Part shown: in pieces, positions 17,438 through 25,652 of the stretch
Layout of the letters: every line of letters begins with the position of its first letter
Position numbering within the stretch: position 1 is the stretch's first letter
Translations under genes and position numbers: made by a program
Origin: CALVGQ01 sp031551965
GTDB taxonomy: Bacteria; Bacillota_I; Bacilli_A; Erysipelotrichales; Erysipelotrichaceae
Length of the DNA: 64,000 bases
Direction: 5' to 3'
Assembly: GCA_031551965.1 (NCBI GenBank)
Contig: JAVBMW010000006.1
Location: 62,001-126,000, forward strand
Notes under the pieces: model-generated
Database searches by the model: none
The model's input: only the letters and a program-made list of their open reading frames with translations
Told to the model about the DNA's origin: nothing

Positions 17438-18694
17438 TTATGCTTCAATCGCTTTTTGTTCAGCTTCAATTTCAGTTTTTTCGTAAGCTCTAAAGAAAGG
17501 ATACCATATAGCAGTAGAAACAGCTACGATGATAAGCAATAGAATTACAGCAGTAAATGATTGAGTAGTAAACCAAGTAGCTAATGGGAATGGGCAATAC
17601 CACATTTCAAATTGGACTACTGGAATTGGTGCAAAAGGAATAATTTTCGTTCCTACCCACATTACAAGTGGCAATACGATCGCTTGCAACCACATTGGGA
17701 TCATTAAATATGGATTCCATGCTATAGCACCAAACACGATCGGTTCATTGATATTGAAGATTCCCGGAACTAAACATGCTGTTCCTAAAGCTTTTAGTTT
17801 TTTAGATTTTGAAAGCATACACATAATAACAAGTGGAAGTGTACATCCAATACCACCAACCCATAAGTATGTTGAATAAATAGTAGTCGATGTAAATAAA
17901 CTTAAATTTGCAGTTGTTGCAGTTCCTGCAGCTGCTAAAGCCATATTCGATGTAATTGCAGCTAATTCCACCGGTGATGTGATTGGTGATAATACCCAAG
18001 TTGATATCCCCATCGAATATAAGAAACAACCGATAAATAAAACCACACACATCCCAAGAGGAGTATTTGCCATTTTTTGTAAAGGCATAAAGATTGCTTG
18101 AATAGTATTGTATAAATCAAAAGCAAATACATCACATAATAACCATCCTGATACTAAAACAATTGCGATCGGTAACATTGAGTCAAACCAAACTCTTACA
18201 AATTCTGGAATTACAGAATCTTCTTTAAAGAATGAGAACTTCGCAAATAAAGACATTACCCATCCTGCAAATAGTCCTGCGATGATCGCAACGAACATTC
18301 CTCCAGCACCTAGTGCAGAGTGTCCAAACCCTATTTCACCATCAGCGATAACTTGTGGTGAAACAATAATAAGATGCAATATTAAACCTGACATCCCAGC
18401 AATAAGACGTTGTTTACGCATTCTTTTCTTTTCCATTAAATTAAATGGAATTAAGAATGCAACTAAAATTGAAACCATTCCCATTGTCCATCCAAATGGA
18501 GTCCAGAAATTATAGAACCACACCCAACCAAAAATTTCAGCTGGTAGCGTTAATAGACAAAATACAGATCCAAGTAAGATAAATGGTAGTATTTGCATGA
18601 TTGAATCCTTTAAAGTAAGAACCCAGATGTTTGTGTTGATTTTATTCATTTTAGGGGCAAAACTTTCGTTTAGCCACTTAATTAGCTTATTCAT
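17438..18694 (-). CDS. PTS lactose/cellobiose-family EIIC permease
   Basis: A 418-residue membrane permease with about ten hydrophobic segments and the conserved substrate-binding segment FNINEPIVFGAIAWNPYLMIP. It differs from the operon 1 permease throughout its first half (for example WLNESFAPKMNKINTNIW), so a different beta-glycoside is likely. It is 21 bp downstream of EIIB, with AAGGGAGG before the ATG. Confidence 0.9.
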   Translation of the reverse strand: MNKLIKWLNESFAPKMNKINTNIWVLTLKDSIMQILPFILLGSVFCLLTLPAEIFGWVWFYNFWTPFGWTMGMVSILVAFLIPFNLMEKKRMRKQRLIAGMSGLILHLIIVSPQVIADGEIGFGHSALGAGGMFVAIIAGLFAGWVMSLFAKFSFFKEDSVIPEFVRVWFDSMLPIAIVLVSGWLLCDVFAFDLYNTIQAIFMPLQKMANTPLGMCVVLFIGCFLYSMGISTWVLSPITSPVELAAITSNMALAAAGTATTANLSLFTSTTIYSTYLWVGGIGCTLPLVIMCMLSKSKKLKALGTACLVPGIFNINEPIVFGAIAWNPYLMIPMWLQAIVLPLVMWVGTKIIPFAPIPVVQFEMWYCPFPLATWFTTQSFTAVILLLIIVAVSTAIWYPFFRAYEKTEIEAEQKAIEA

Positions 18695-18715
18695 AATATC
18701 CTCCCTTTATAGTCA

Positions 18716-19027
18716 TTATTGAATTTCAGTTAATAAATGATCCATTGCCTTTTCACCATCAAGAGTTGCATAGTAATCAGATTTCATCAAAATTACTTTG
18801 ACATCATGATCTCTTGCGATGTCTTCAGCTTCATCTAAAACATAAGCCATATGAGGACCAATCATCAAAACATCGATTTCCTCAATGTAGTTTTCGATTT
18901 CACTGTCACTTCTTGCAATAATGCTCATTTCAAGATTTCTGTTTGCTGCTGCTTTTCTAATATTAGCTGCCATGAAACCTGAACTTGCTCCTGAACCACA
19001 TACTAACAATACATTTAATTTTTTCAT
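18716..19027 (-). CDS. PTS lactose/cellobiose-family EIIB
   Basis: A 103-residue EIIB with phospho-acceptor Cys10 in LLVCGSGASSGFMAANI and the second family segment VLMIGPHMAYV. It is the first gene of operon 2 and is divergent from a PRD regulator. A 12-bp palindrome TTCCAATTGGAA (19042-19053) touches its ribosome site and may influence expression. Confidence 0.92.
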   Translation of the reverse strand: MKKLNVLLVCGSGASSGFMAANIRKAAANRNLEMSIIARSDSEIENYIEEIDVLMIGPHMAYVLDEAEDIARDHDVKVILMKSDYYATLDGEKAMDHLLTEIQ

Positions 19028-19097
19028 TTAAAACGCTCCTTTTCCAATTGGAATACTTTATCGACATCATCATTATCGCTTATCTTTTTCAAGAGTT

Positions 19098-19191
19098 CCA
19101 CCAAACATTTGCACCGAATACAGGCAAACAATACTTTTCCAAATAAAGGTGCAATTCTTTGGTAGTAAACCTTTATTTTTTTATCTATAAT
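19098..19191. promoter_or_regulatory. Long inverted-repeat operator in the divergent promoter
   Basis: Two 18-bp half-sites in inverted orientation, CCACCAAACATTTGCACC (19098-19115) and GGTGCAATTCTTTGGTAG (19148-19165), match at 15 of 18 positions and are separated by 32 bp. A TATAAT -10 box for the plus-strand regulator is at 19186-19191, with no good -35 box. The layout fits activator binding between PTS operon 2 and its divergent PRD regulator. Confidence 0.6.
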
Positions 19192-19214
19192 AAAACTAGC
19201 AGTGGGGTGATGTG

Positions 19215-21137
19215 ATGAAATCCATTCAAAAACAATTGCTCAAAAATTTACTTGAAGATGGAGGTTGTGTAAAAGCAGCCGTTTTAGCGTCTCAACTTGA
19301 TATTTCAATTCGAAGCGTTAAAAATTACGTTGCCTATATCAATCAAATCAAACCCAATACCATTCAGTCTTCTAAAGATGGCTATTCTGTTTTAATTGAT
19401 CAGGCTAATCAACTATTAAATGAATCTGAAATTCACATTCCTCAAAATAGTAAAGAAAGACAAACCTATATTCTCAATCAACTCATGCAAAGCACAAACA
19501 TTAAAATCGATTCCTATGATTTAGCTGAAGAACTCTTTATAAGTATGTCCACATTAAAAACAGAATTAAATAAAATAAAAAACACTTTAAACGATTACGA
19601 TTTAATTCTTCACAGTAACAATGAAATCTTATCAATCACTGGACTTGAAAAAAACAAACGAAAATTATTAAGCACACTTCTCTATAATGAAACCAATGTG
19701 AATTTTGTGAATCTTGATGCGATTAAAAAAGCTTTCTCGGAAATTGACATTGATTATATTAAAGATGTCGTTCTTGAAACCTTAGAACAATATCATTATT
19801 TTATTAATGATTATTCTTTGATCAATTTGATTCTTCATTTGACCATTGCGATCGATCGCATTCAAAATGGTTATTTTAATAATGATGAAGAGCTTATTTT
19901 ACCAAGTGTAAGAGCTCATGAAAATGAATTAGCTAGACTCATTGTTGATAAGATTGAAAATCATTTTAATATTAAATATACATCAGCTGAAGTATATGAA
20001 TTAACTTTACTCTTAGTCTCCCGTGCTGCGACAATGAATGTAGCGAGTATCAATTTAAGTAACCTTGAAGACTTCATCGGAAAAGAATGTATGGATCTAG
20101 TCCATGAACTGATCAACTGTATCGCTAACTATTATTATATCGATTTAAATGATCCGGAGTTCTTCATTCGGTTTGCCTTACATATTCGAAACTTATTAGT
20201 TCGGTCTCACAACAATTACTTCAGCAAAAATCCACTGACAGAAGGAATCAAAACATCATGTCCTTTGACTTACGATAATTCTGTATTGCTTGCAAGTATC
20301 ATTCAACAAAGAACAGGCATTCATATCAATGATGATGAAATTGCCTACATTGCCTTTCATTTAGGTAGTGCAGTAGAAGCACAACGAAATTTAAATAATA
20401 AAATCAGTGCTGTTTTATATTGTCCTAATTACTATGACATGAATCTGAAACTTGTCGATGAAATCAATCGTTATTTTTCTAATGATATTTTGATCACCAA
20501 TATTTTAAGTGATGAAAGCGAACTTTCTAAAATCAGAGAAACATATTTAATTATCTCAACGATTCCACTTTCGATGCATACAAGGATCCCTGTAATTTAT
20601 ATCAATATTTTCTTTAAACAAAAAGATATAACTGCAATCCAGCAAAAAATACAAGAGTTACAACTAAATAAAAAGAGAATTACTTTTGAAAGCCATTTAC
20701 GAAAATTGATCATTCCAGAATTGTTTACACTTTCTCGTAAATTGGATAATGAGTATGAAGTGATTGAATTTATGGTCAATAAGCTTGTATCTATGGATTA
20801 TGTAGATCCTACTTTTATTGATGAAATCTATGAACGCGAATCGATTTCTTCCACTGCTTTTAATGATTTTGCGATACCTCATGCGATCAAAATGAAAGCT
20901 AAAAAGACTGGAATCCAAATATTGATCAGTGAAGATCCAATTTCTTGGAATCACAAAAATGTTCGTTTAGTCATGATGTTGTGTTTCAACAAAAACGACA
21001 GACATATCTTCAATGAACTCTTTGATCCATTAACAATGATCTTGTCTGATAATGACAACATGAAAAAAATACTATTTTGTCGTAATTATGAGGAATTTAT
21101 AAATGAATTAGTAATGATGTTAAGACATGATTATTAA
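19215..21137 (+). CDS. PRD-domain PTS-controlled activator (LicR/MtlR type)
   Basis: A 640-residue regulator divergent from PTS operon 2, which it presumably controls. It has an N-terminal winged helix (about 4-55, LASQLDISIRSVKNYVAYIN), two PRDs (His in LILHLTIAIDRI, FALHIRNLL and IAFHLGSAVE), an EIIB-like stretch, and a C-terminal EIIA domain with phospho-His in FAIPHAIKMKAKKTG. A GTG lies one codon earlier, but ATG 19215 is better spaced from AGTGGGGTG. All expected phosphorylatable His residues appear to be kept, unlike the regulator at 29152. Confidence 0.88.
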   Translation: MKSIQKQLLKNLLEDGGCVKAAVLASQLDISIRSVKNYVAYINQIKPNTIQSSKDGYSVLIDQANQLLNESEIHIPQNSKERQTYILNQLMQSTNIKIDSYDLAEELFISMSTLKTELNKIKNTLNDYDLILHSNNEILSITGLEKNKRKLLSTLLYNETNVNFVNLDAIKKAFSEIDIDYIKDVVLETLEQYHYFINDYSLINLILHLTIAIDRIQNGYFNNDEELILPSVRAHENELARLIVDKIENHFNIKYTSAEVYELTLLLVSRAATMNVASINLSNLEDFIGKECMDLVHELINCIANYYYIDLNDPEFFIRFALHIRNLLVRSHNNYFSKNPLTEGIKTSCPLTYDNSVLLASIIQQRTGIHINDDEIAYIAFHLGSAVEAQRNLNNKISAVLYCPNYYDMNLKLVDEINRYFSNDILITNILSDESELSKIRETYLIISTIPLSMHTRIPVIYINIFFKQKDITAIQQKIQELQLNKKRITFESHLRKLIIPELFTLSRKLDNEYEVIEFMVNKLVSMDYVDPTFIDEIYERESISSTAFNDFAIPHAIKMKAKKTGIQILISEDPISWNHKNVRLVMMLCFNKNDRHIFNELFDPLTMILSDNDNMKKILFCRNYEEFINELVMMLRHDY

Positions 21138-21229
21138 TGCTTTTGATTTTACTTTAATTCCCCTAGATCGTTTTTATAAATAATTTCATTAATTATTGGG
21201 TCTTTTTTAAACGCATAAACATATCACAT

Positions 21230-21276
21230 TTCCACTTTTCCAACCTTTTTTTATCATTTTTTTCCACTTTTCCAAC
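21230..21276. repeat. Pair of 15-bp direct repeats
   Basis: TTCCACTTTTCCAAC occurs at 21230-21244 and again at 21262-21276, 32 bp apart, close to three helical turns. It lies between two converging gene ends, so it is not an obvious promoter element. The rest of the space from 21138 to 21303 shows no gene. Confidence 0.6.
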
Positions 21277-21303
21277 TTTTTTGCTTATAAAACAAATTAA
21301 AAA

Positions 21304-21341
21304 CCTATAAATAGTTAGAGAATTTGCTTACTATTTATAGG
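21304..21341 (-). terminator. Terminator after the patatin-like gene
   Basis: A perfect 12-bp stem CCTATAAATAGT/ACTATTTATAGG with a 14-nt loop, 21 bp past the minus-strand stop, with a T-rich tract on both sides. It could also stop read-through from the plus-strand regulator. Confidence 0.75.
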
Positions 21342-21361
21342 GCTGCTATATATTTTTTTGT

Positions 21362-22210
21362 TTAATTACCCATGAATTCTTTCAATTTTTCAATTTTCTC
21401 TTGACCGTCCTTATATCCCCAATAGTATACCTCAGTTAGTTTTTCTTTATCTTTTTCTAAGCGTCCGATATTTATTTTGTTTTGAGGTTGAATCACAAAT
21501 AACTTTTCTTGAGATTTGAGCTCCTCAATTAATTCTAACGTTTGATTATAACCAAGATGACGATCATTTAAGCTTCGAATTAAATTTGGATATTTTCGAT
21601 ATATCACTTTGATTAAAGGCATTAATTTGTTTGGTTCTTTTCGATAATCAATAGGCTGAGTCAAAATAACTACAACTTTGTCCATGCCAAATTCAAATGC
21701 TTTTTGAACTGGAATAGAGTCAGTGATTCCTCCATCCAAATAATGTTTATCTTCAATTTTAACCAATTTTGAAAGCATTGGTAATGAACTTGATGCTTGA
21801 AGATAAATTATATCTTTATGCATTTCTTTTAGTATCGGATATTCTGGTTTCCCTGTTTCAACATTTGTTAAAACACTACGAAACCAACCCTTCTTTTTGC
21901 CAAATGCCTCATGATCATAAGGATCTAATTTGTTTGGTATTGTATCATACAACATTTTAACGCCAAATATATCACCAGTTACCAAAAGAGACCGGAAACT
22001 GCAATAGCGCCAATCTTTAAGATAATCAACGGTTACTCGAAAACCTCTTTCTCTTTGTTTAGAAAGAAAACTAGCTCCATGACAACTTCCTGCTGAAACA
22101 CCAATTGTTCCATCAAATTCAATGTTCTGATCTAAGAATGCATCAAGAACGCCAGTAGTATAAACTCCTCGCATTCCTCCGCCTTCTAAAACCAGACCGA
22201 TCTTAGCCAT
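21362..22210 (-). CDS. Patatin-like phospholipase (YjjU type)
   Basis: A 282-residue cytosolic patatin-family acyl hydrolase. It has the oxyanion-hole motif GGGMRG (10-15), the nucleophile elbow GVSAGS with Ser39, and the catalytic Asp in YLDGGITDS near residue 158. Such enzymes release fatty acids from lipids. Its start overlaps the stop of a small FakA C-terminal-like gene by 8 bp, so the two are translationally coupled. The pairing hints at handling of released fatty acids, though this is inferred. Confidence 0.88.
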   Translation of the reverse strand: MAKIGLVLEGGGMRGVYTTGVLDAFLDQNIEFDGTIGVSAGSCHGASFLSKQRERGFRVTVDYLKDWRYCSFRSLLVTGDIFGVKMLYDTIPNKLDPYDHEAFGKKKGWFRSVLTNVETGKPEYPILKEMHKDIIYLQASSSLPMLSKLVKIEDKHYLDGGITDSIPVQKAFEFGMDKVVVILTQPIDYRKEPNKLMPLIKVIYRKYPNLIRSLNDRHLGYNQTLELIEELKSQEKLFVIQPQNKINIGRLEKDKEKLTEVYYWGYKDGQEKIEKLKEFMGN

Positions 22211-22454
22211 GTAACCCTCTTGTCTGACGATCCATATCTTCTATTACAATATCATAGATTTCTCCAAGAGTTGCACAGTATTTAAGCACATCCCATGGCT
22301 CATTTGTATGGTAATGAATCTTAATCAGTTCTTCATCTCCTACTGCTAAAAGACTGTCTCCTACAAAGTGATTTGTGATGTAATCATTGATTTCATCTTC
22401 ATTCAAATTTGTTCCTTCAATTAATAATTGTGTATCATAACGGAATTCGATCAT
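22203..22454 (-). CDS. Small FakA/DAK C-terminal-like protein
   Basis: An 83-residue protein resembling only the C-terminal domain of FakA-type fatty acid kinases: GDSLLAVGDEELIKIHYHTN, VLKYCATLGEI and a terminal IEDMDRQ, matching the family's GDS...KVHVHTN...G...NM..Q pattern. The ATP-binding domain is absent, so it cannot be a kinase by itself. ATG 22454 is preferred over a TTG two codons earlier because AGGAG is better spaced. It precedes and overlaps the patatin-like gene. Confidence 0.68.
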   Translation of the reverse strand: MIEFRYDTQLLIEGTNLNEDEINDYITNHFVGDSLLAVGDEELIKIHYHTNEPWDVLKYCATLGEIYDIVIEDMDRQTRGLHG

Positions 22455-22488
22455 ATTCAATTTCTCCTATTTTCTATTCAATATTATA

Positions 22489-23259
22489 TCACTGTTTTGC
22501 ACAACTTGACCGCAATACAAAATTATTAATATTAAAATCAGGAGTATGATTTAACACATAATCTCTTAATTTCAAGGCTTGGTTCATCATTACTTCTTCT
22601 TGTTCACTTTCAAACATGCTCATCATAAGGTCTAACATAATAGGATCTGGATATTTAGGCAGTCCAAAATTTTCATGATAGTTTTTATCAGTCAACCATT
22701 TATAAATGTGACTTTCACCAGGAATTGGTGCACACAAATAACGGGAATAGAACTTAAACGTATCCATAACAAATTGATAATACTGAAACGTAAAATCCTT
22801 TGACTTTTCTGAAAAGCAGCGAGTCATTTCATCAATATGATCCCACATACGATAATGCTCCATTTTTATATTAAAATCTTCCATTTTAGGGAATTCTTCA
22901 ACCATTTTATCAACACAATAATTTACATAGTCTTTAGCTAGATCATGCTTATCCAAAAGAATAATTCCTGTTGTGATCATCTTGCACTCTGCAATACCGC
23001 ATTGCTTATGTGAACGATCGATATAAGCCTCTACAGCTCTCCATGGGTTAGCGAAATATTCGATTAAATAACCATTGATCATAATATTTCCACGTTCTCG
23101 CCAATCAACATCTTCTTTTAAGATGATGTAAAGGTCCACATCAGAATATTCATCAGCATTACCCACAACATAACTTCCGGTCAAGAAAACAACCTCAATA
23201 TCTTCAAAGAAGTTACAACCATCTAAAAATTTCCTTGCAGCTTGTTTCCACTTTTCCAT
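22489..23259 (-). CDS. Nucleotidyltransferase-fold protein
   Basis: A 256-residue soluble protein with a polymerase-beta-type nucleotidyltransferase core: GSYVVGNADEYSDVDLYII (about 28-46) carries the G-S and D-x-D metal-binding motifs. The remainder is helical, as in aminoglycoside or lincosamide nucleotidyltransferases, but no drug-specific signature is visible. It may modify a small molecule or be a toxin-type NTase, although no antitoxin is adjacent. It lies 28-35 bp upstream of the small FakA-like gene and may share its transcript. Confidence 0.72.
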   Translation of the reverse strand: MEKWKQAARKFLDGCNFFEDIEVVFLTGSYVVGNADEYSDVDLYIILKEDVDWRERGNIMINGYLIEYFANPWRAVEAYIDRSHKQCGIAECKMITTGIILLDKHDLAKDYVNYCVDKMVEEFPKMEDFNIKMEHYRMWDHIDEMTRCFSEKSKDFTFQYYQFVMDTFKFYSRYLCAPIPGESHIYKWLTDKNYHENFGLPKYPDPIMLDLMMSMFESEQEEVMMNQALKLRDYVLNHTPDFNINNFVLRSSCAKQ

Positions 23260-23327
23260 TGTCCTTGGCCCCTTTTCTTTTCCTTAGTATAGGCTTTCAG
23301 CCATGGAAAAACAAGGCTAAAAAAACC

Positions 23328-23349
23328 GGAATCCTCAAATTAGGATTCC
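23328..23349 (-). terminator. Terminator of the mannose-family PTS operon
   Basis: GGAATCCT/AGGATTCC form a perfect 8-bp stem, followed on the minus strand by seven T residues. It lies 2 bp beyond the HAD gene and marks the end of the 29.0-23.35 kb operon. Confidence 0.85.
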
Positions 23350-23351
23350 AG

Positions 23352-24197
23352 CTATTTAAAGGATATGGGTTCCTCTGCATTTAATTGAATGCATTTTTCT
23401 ATACATTCCGCAACATTTTGTACAATATATTTAGCTTTTTCTTTTACTCTTTCATTTCCATTACTCATTGCAAAAGTTGTCCCACAATAATCAAACATTT
23501 CCAAATCATTCATTTCATCACCTATACAGGCAATTTCTTCTCTTTTAAAATTAAACTTTTCTGACAAGTAACGAATAAAATTACCTTTATTTGAAGATTT
23601 ATCAACAATTTCAATTAATGTAGGATTGCTTTGAGCCATATAAAAAAAATTGGTCCATTCTTCATTAATGATTTGAAAACATTCATTACACTTTTCTTTT
23701 GTTTCGAAAGTAATAGACAGTTTAGCTATATCAAAACCTTGATTAATTAGTTTTTTTAAGTCACTATCAATGATTTTCCCAATTTGATTTCTATTTAATT
23801 CATCTATTAATTTCGAACTAATCTTATCAAAATAATAGAATATTCGATCTCCATTAAAACCTTGCAATTGAATATTTAAAAAATCTGAAAAAGTTGTTTC
23901 AATTTTTTCAATTAAAGATATTACTTGTGAGTTATTCAAACAGTGTCTCTCAATTGTAGAGCCATTATCAAAAATTATTGAGCCATTGAATCCAGCTAAT
24001 ATAATATCATCAAAGCCATATTTTTTTAAAAGCTCAATTCCATAATAAACTGTTCTACCTGATGCAACATAAAAATGTATTTCACTATTTCTGACCTTCT
24101 CTAGGGCTTTTTCATTAACTAAAGATAAATCAAAGACCGTTTCTTGATGTCCTAAAAATAGAGTTCCATCTAAATCACTTACTAAACATTTGATCAT
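23352..24197 (-). CDS. Cof-type HAD phosphatase
   Basis: A 281-residue HAD hydrolase of the Cof subfamily. The nucleophile motif VSDLDGTLF is at residues 6-14, motif II is VASGRT, and the C-terminal motif is CIGDEMNDLEMF. It starts 2 bp after the EIIA gene and ends the mannose-family PTS operon, so it may dephosphorylate the imported sugar phosphate or an intermediate. The ribosome site is weak, which implies coupling to EIIA translation. Confidence 0.87.
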   Translation of the reverse strand: MIKCLVSDLDGTLFLGHQETVFDLSLVNEKALEKVRNSEIHFYVASGRTVYYGIELLKKYGFDDIILAGFNGSIIFDNGSTIERHCLNNSQVISLIEKIETTFSDFLNIQLQGFNGDRIFYYFDKISSKLIDELNRNQIGKIIDSDLKKLINQGFDIAKLSITFETKEKCNECFQIINEEWTNFFYMAQSNPTLIEIVDKSSNKGNFIRYLSEKFNFKREEIACIGDEMNDLEMFDYCGTTFAMSNGNERVKEKAKYIVQNVAECIEKCIQLNAEEPISFK

Positions 24198-24199
24198 AA

Positions 24200-24610
24200 T
24201 TACTCGTCATTACTATCAAGTTCATCAAAGCTGTAATTATTCATTAAGACAAGCGATTCTTTGCAATTGTTCACTAAATCAATCAACCCTTCTTTTGTAG
24301 CAGGTTCAGGATAATAATTTAATTCGAGTAAAAGCGGAAAGTTAAATCCTGCTATAATATATGTATTTTCTCTTTGCATATAAGGTATCATCAATTGATT
24401 TACACTACCTCCTAAAATATCAGTCAGGATAATAAGTTCATCATCAGCACTAACTGTATTCATAAATGCATTAATTTCATTATGTGGAGTATTTCCATCA
24501 ACGTAAGCACTAATCGCATGAAATGGATGATCTTCACCTAAAAACAAAGTCAGTGACTGAGCAATTCCCTTTGCGAACTCTCCATGGGTAATAATTAAAA
24601 ATTTTCTCAT
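24200..24610 (-). CDS. PTS mannose-family EIIA
   Basis: A 136-residue EIIA of the mannose/fructose/sorbose family. Phospho-acceptor His9 lies in LIITHGEFAKG, and DILGGSVNQL and AGFNFPLLLEL are family segments. The frame is open 12 codons further upstream, but ATG 24610 avoids overlap with the previous gene. EIIA is separated from its EIIB, EIIC and EIID partners by two unrelated genes, an uncommon order. Confidence 0.9.
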   Translation of the reverse strand: MRKFLIITHGEFAKGIAQSLTLFLGEDHPFHAISAYVDGNTPHNEINAFMNTVSADDELIILTDILGGSVNQLMIPYMQRENTYIIAGFNFPLLLELNYYPEPATKEGLIDLVNNCKESLVLMNNYSFDELDSNDE

Positions 24611-24624
24611 ATGTTTTCTTCTTT

Positions 24625-25650
24625 CTATAAAATCGACGCTAGCCATTGAACTAACATAGGCATTATTGCACTAACATAAAGCAGTCGCATCACTTGAATA
24701 ACCGCAATACGACTCAAGTCAACATTCAGTTCACTTGCGATCAGCGCCATATCGCTTACACCTGCAGGAATAGCAGCAAATTTTGAAGTTATCGAATCCA
24801 TCCAATTCATTTTCACACAAATTTTGCTATAAACAGTCATTAGCAATGTGTAACTTGTTAAAATGATTATTATTGGAACAATAAAGTTTACAATGTTTTT
24901 TAAAGCAAGCCAAGTTATTGAACATCCAATAATAGCACCCGTAAAAATTTTGCACCCTTCTTTAAACAACATAGGGATATAAGCTTTCTCTGTTTTAAAG
25001 TTATACAACATTACCGCTATCATAGAAAACAATAAAGTTCCTGCAGCTAGTCCACTTGCTTTACCAACATAACCCGCTATTGATGCGATAAGTAAAGTAA
25101 TAACAAATGATCTATTATCCGATTTATTGCCAAGCGATTCATCTTTATTTATGTATTCATTTTTTTTGTATTTTCGAAGTAAGAAGCTAGGTAAAACTAT
25201 CAAGGAAAAAATCTGACGACAAAGTTGCATCATAGTAACCGCAACTAAATCTGCATTTGTATAAGATGCTTGTATTGTAATTTCTGACAATCCTCCTGGA
25301 ATACATCCAAAAAAGCCAGTCAAATAATCAGTACTAGCTAAAAAATGGACTAACCCACCACATAATAATGTGTTTAAAGTAAACATACTCAACAAAAGAA
25401 GAATCGGCAGCATATTTTTCTTTATATCTCTTATATCGTTTTTTGTGAATCTTCCCCCTAAGAAAGCTCCAGAAATTATCTGAACAAAGGTTTTTATCTC
25501 AGGCCATAGATAAGCACTACCTGTTATAAGATTATAACAGGCAGCACCTAGAATTGATCCTAAGAAAAACGGAAGTGGTAGTTTCATTTTTTTTGCCATT
25601 ACTGCCCCAACTGTAGCACAACTTAAGGTAATAACAACATTAATAATCAT
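24625..25650 (-). CDS. AbrB-family membrane protein
   Basis: A 341-residue integral membrane protein with about ten hydrophobic segments and two internal repeats, the layout of the AbrB duplication family (not the AbrB DNA-binding regulator). Each half carries the hallmark: GCIPGGLSEITIQAS...ADLVAVTMMQLCR and AAIPAGVSDMALIAS...DLSRIAVIQVMR. A transport role is suspected in the family, but substrates are unknown. It sits inside the mannose-family PTS operon between the ceramidase-like gene and EIIA, so it might export or import a product of that pathway. Confidence 0.8.
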   Translation of the reverse strand: MIINVVITLSCATVGAVMAKKMKLPLPFFLGSILGAACYNLITGSAYLWPEIKTFVQIISGAFLGGRFTKNDIRDIKKNMLPILLLLSMFTLNTLLCGGLVHFLASTDYLTGFFGCIPGGLSEITIQASYTNADLVAVTMMQLCRQIFSLIVLPSFLLRKYKKNEYINKDESLGNKSDNRSFVITLLIASIAGYVGKASGLAAGTLLFSMIAVMLYNFKTEKAYIPMLFKEGCKIFTGAIIGCSITWLALKNIVNFIVPIIIILTSYTLLMTVYSKICVKMNWMDSITSKFAAIPAGVSDMALIASELNVDLSRIAVIQVMRLLYVSAIMPMLVQWLASIL

Positions 25651-25652
25651 TT

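Noticed and set aside
22203..22454. Truncated pseudogene of fakA
   Set aside because: It has its own ribosome site, a clean start and translational coupling to the next gene, and no remains of the kinase domain lie upstream.
22489..23259. Aminoglycoside-resistance gene
   Set aside because: Only the general nucleotidyltransferase motifs are visible; nothing specific to drug-modifying enzymes.
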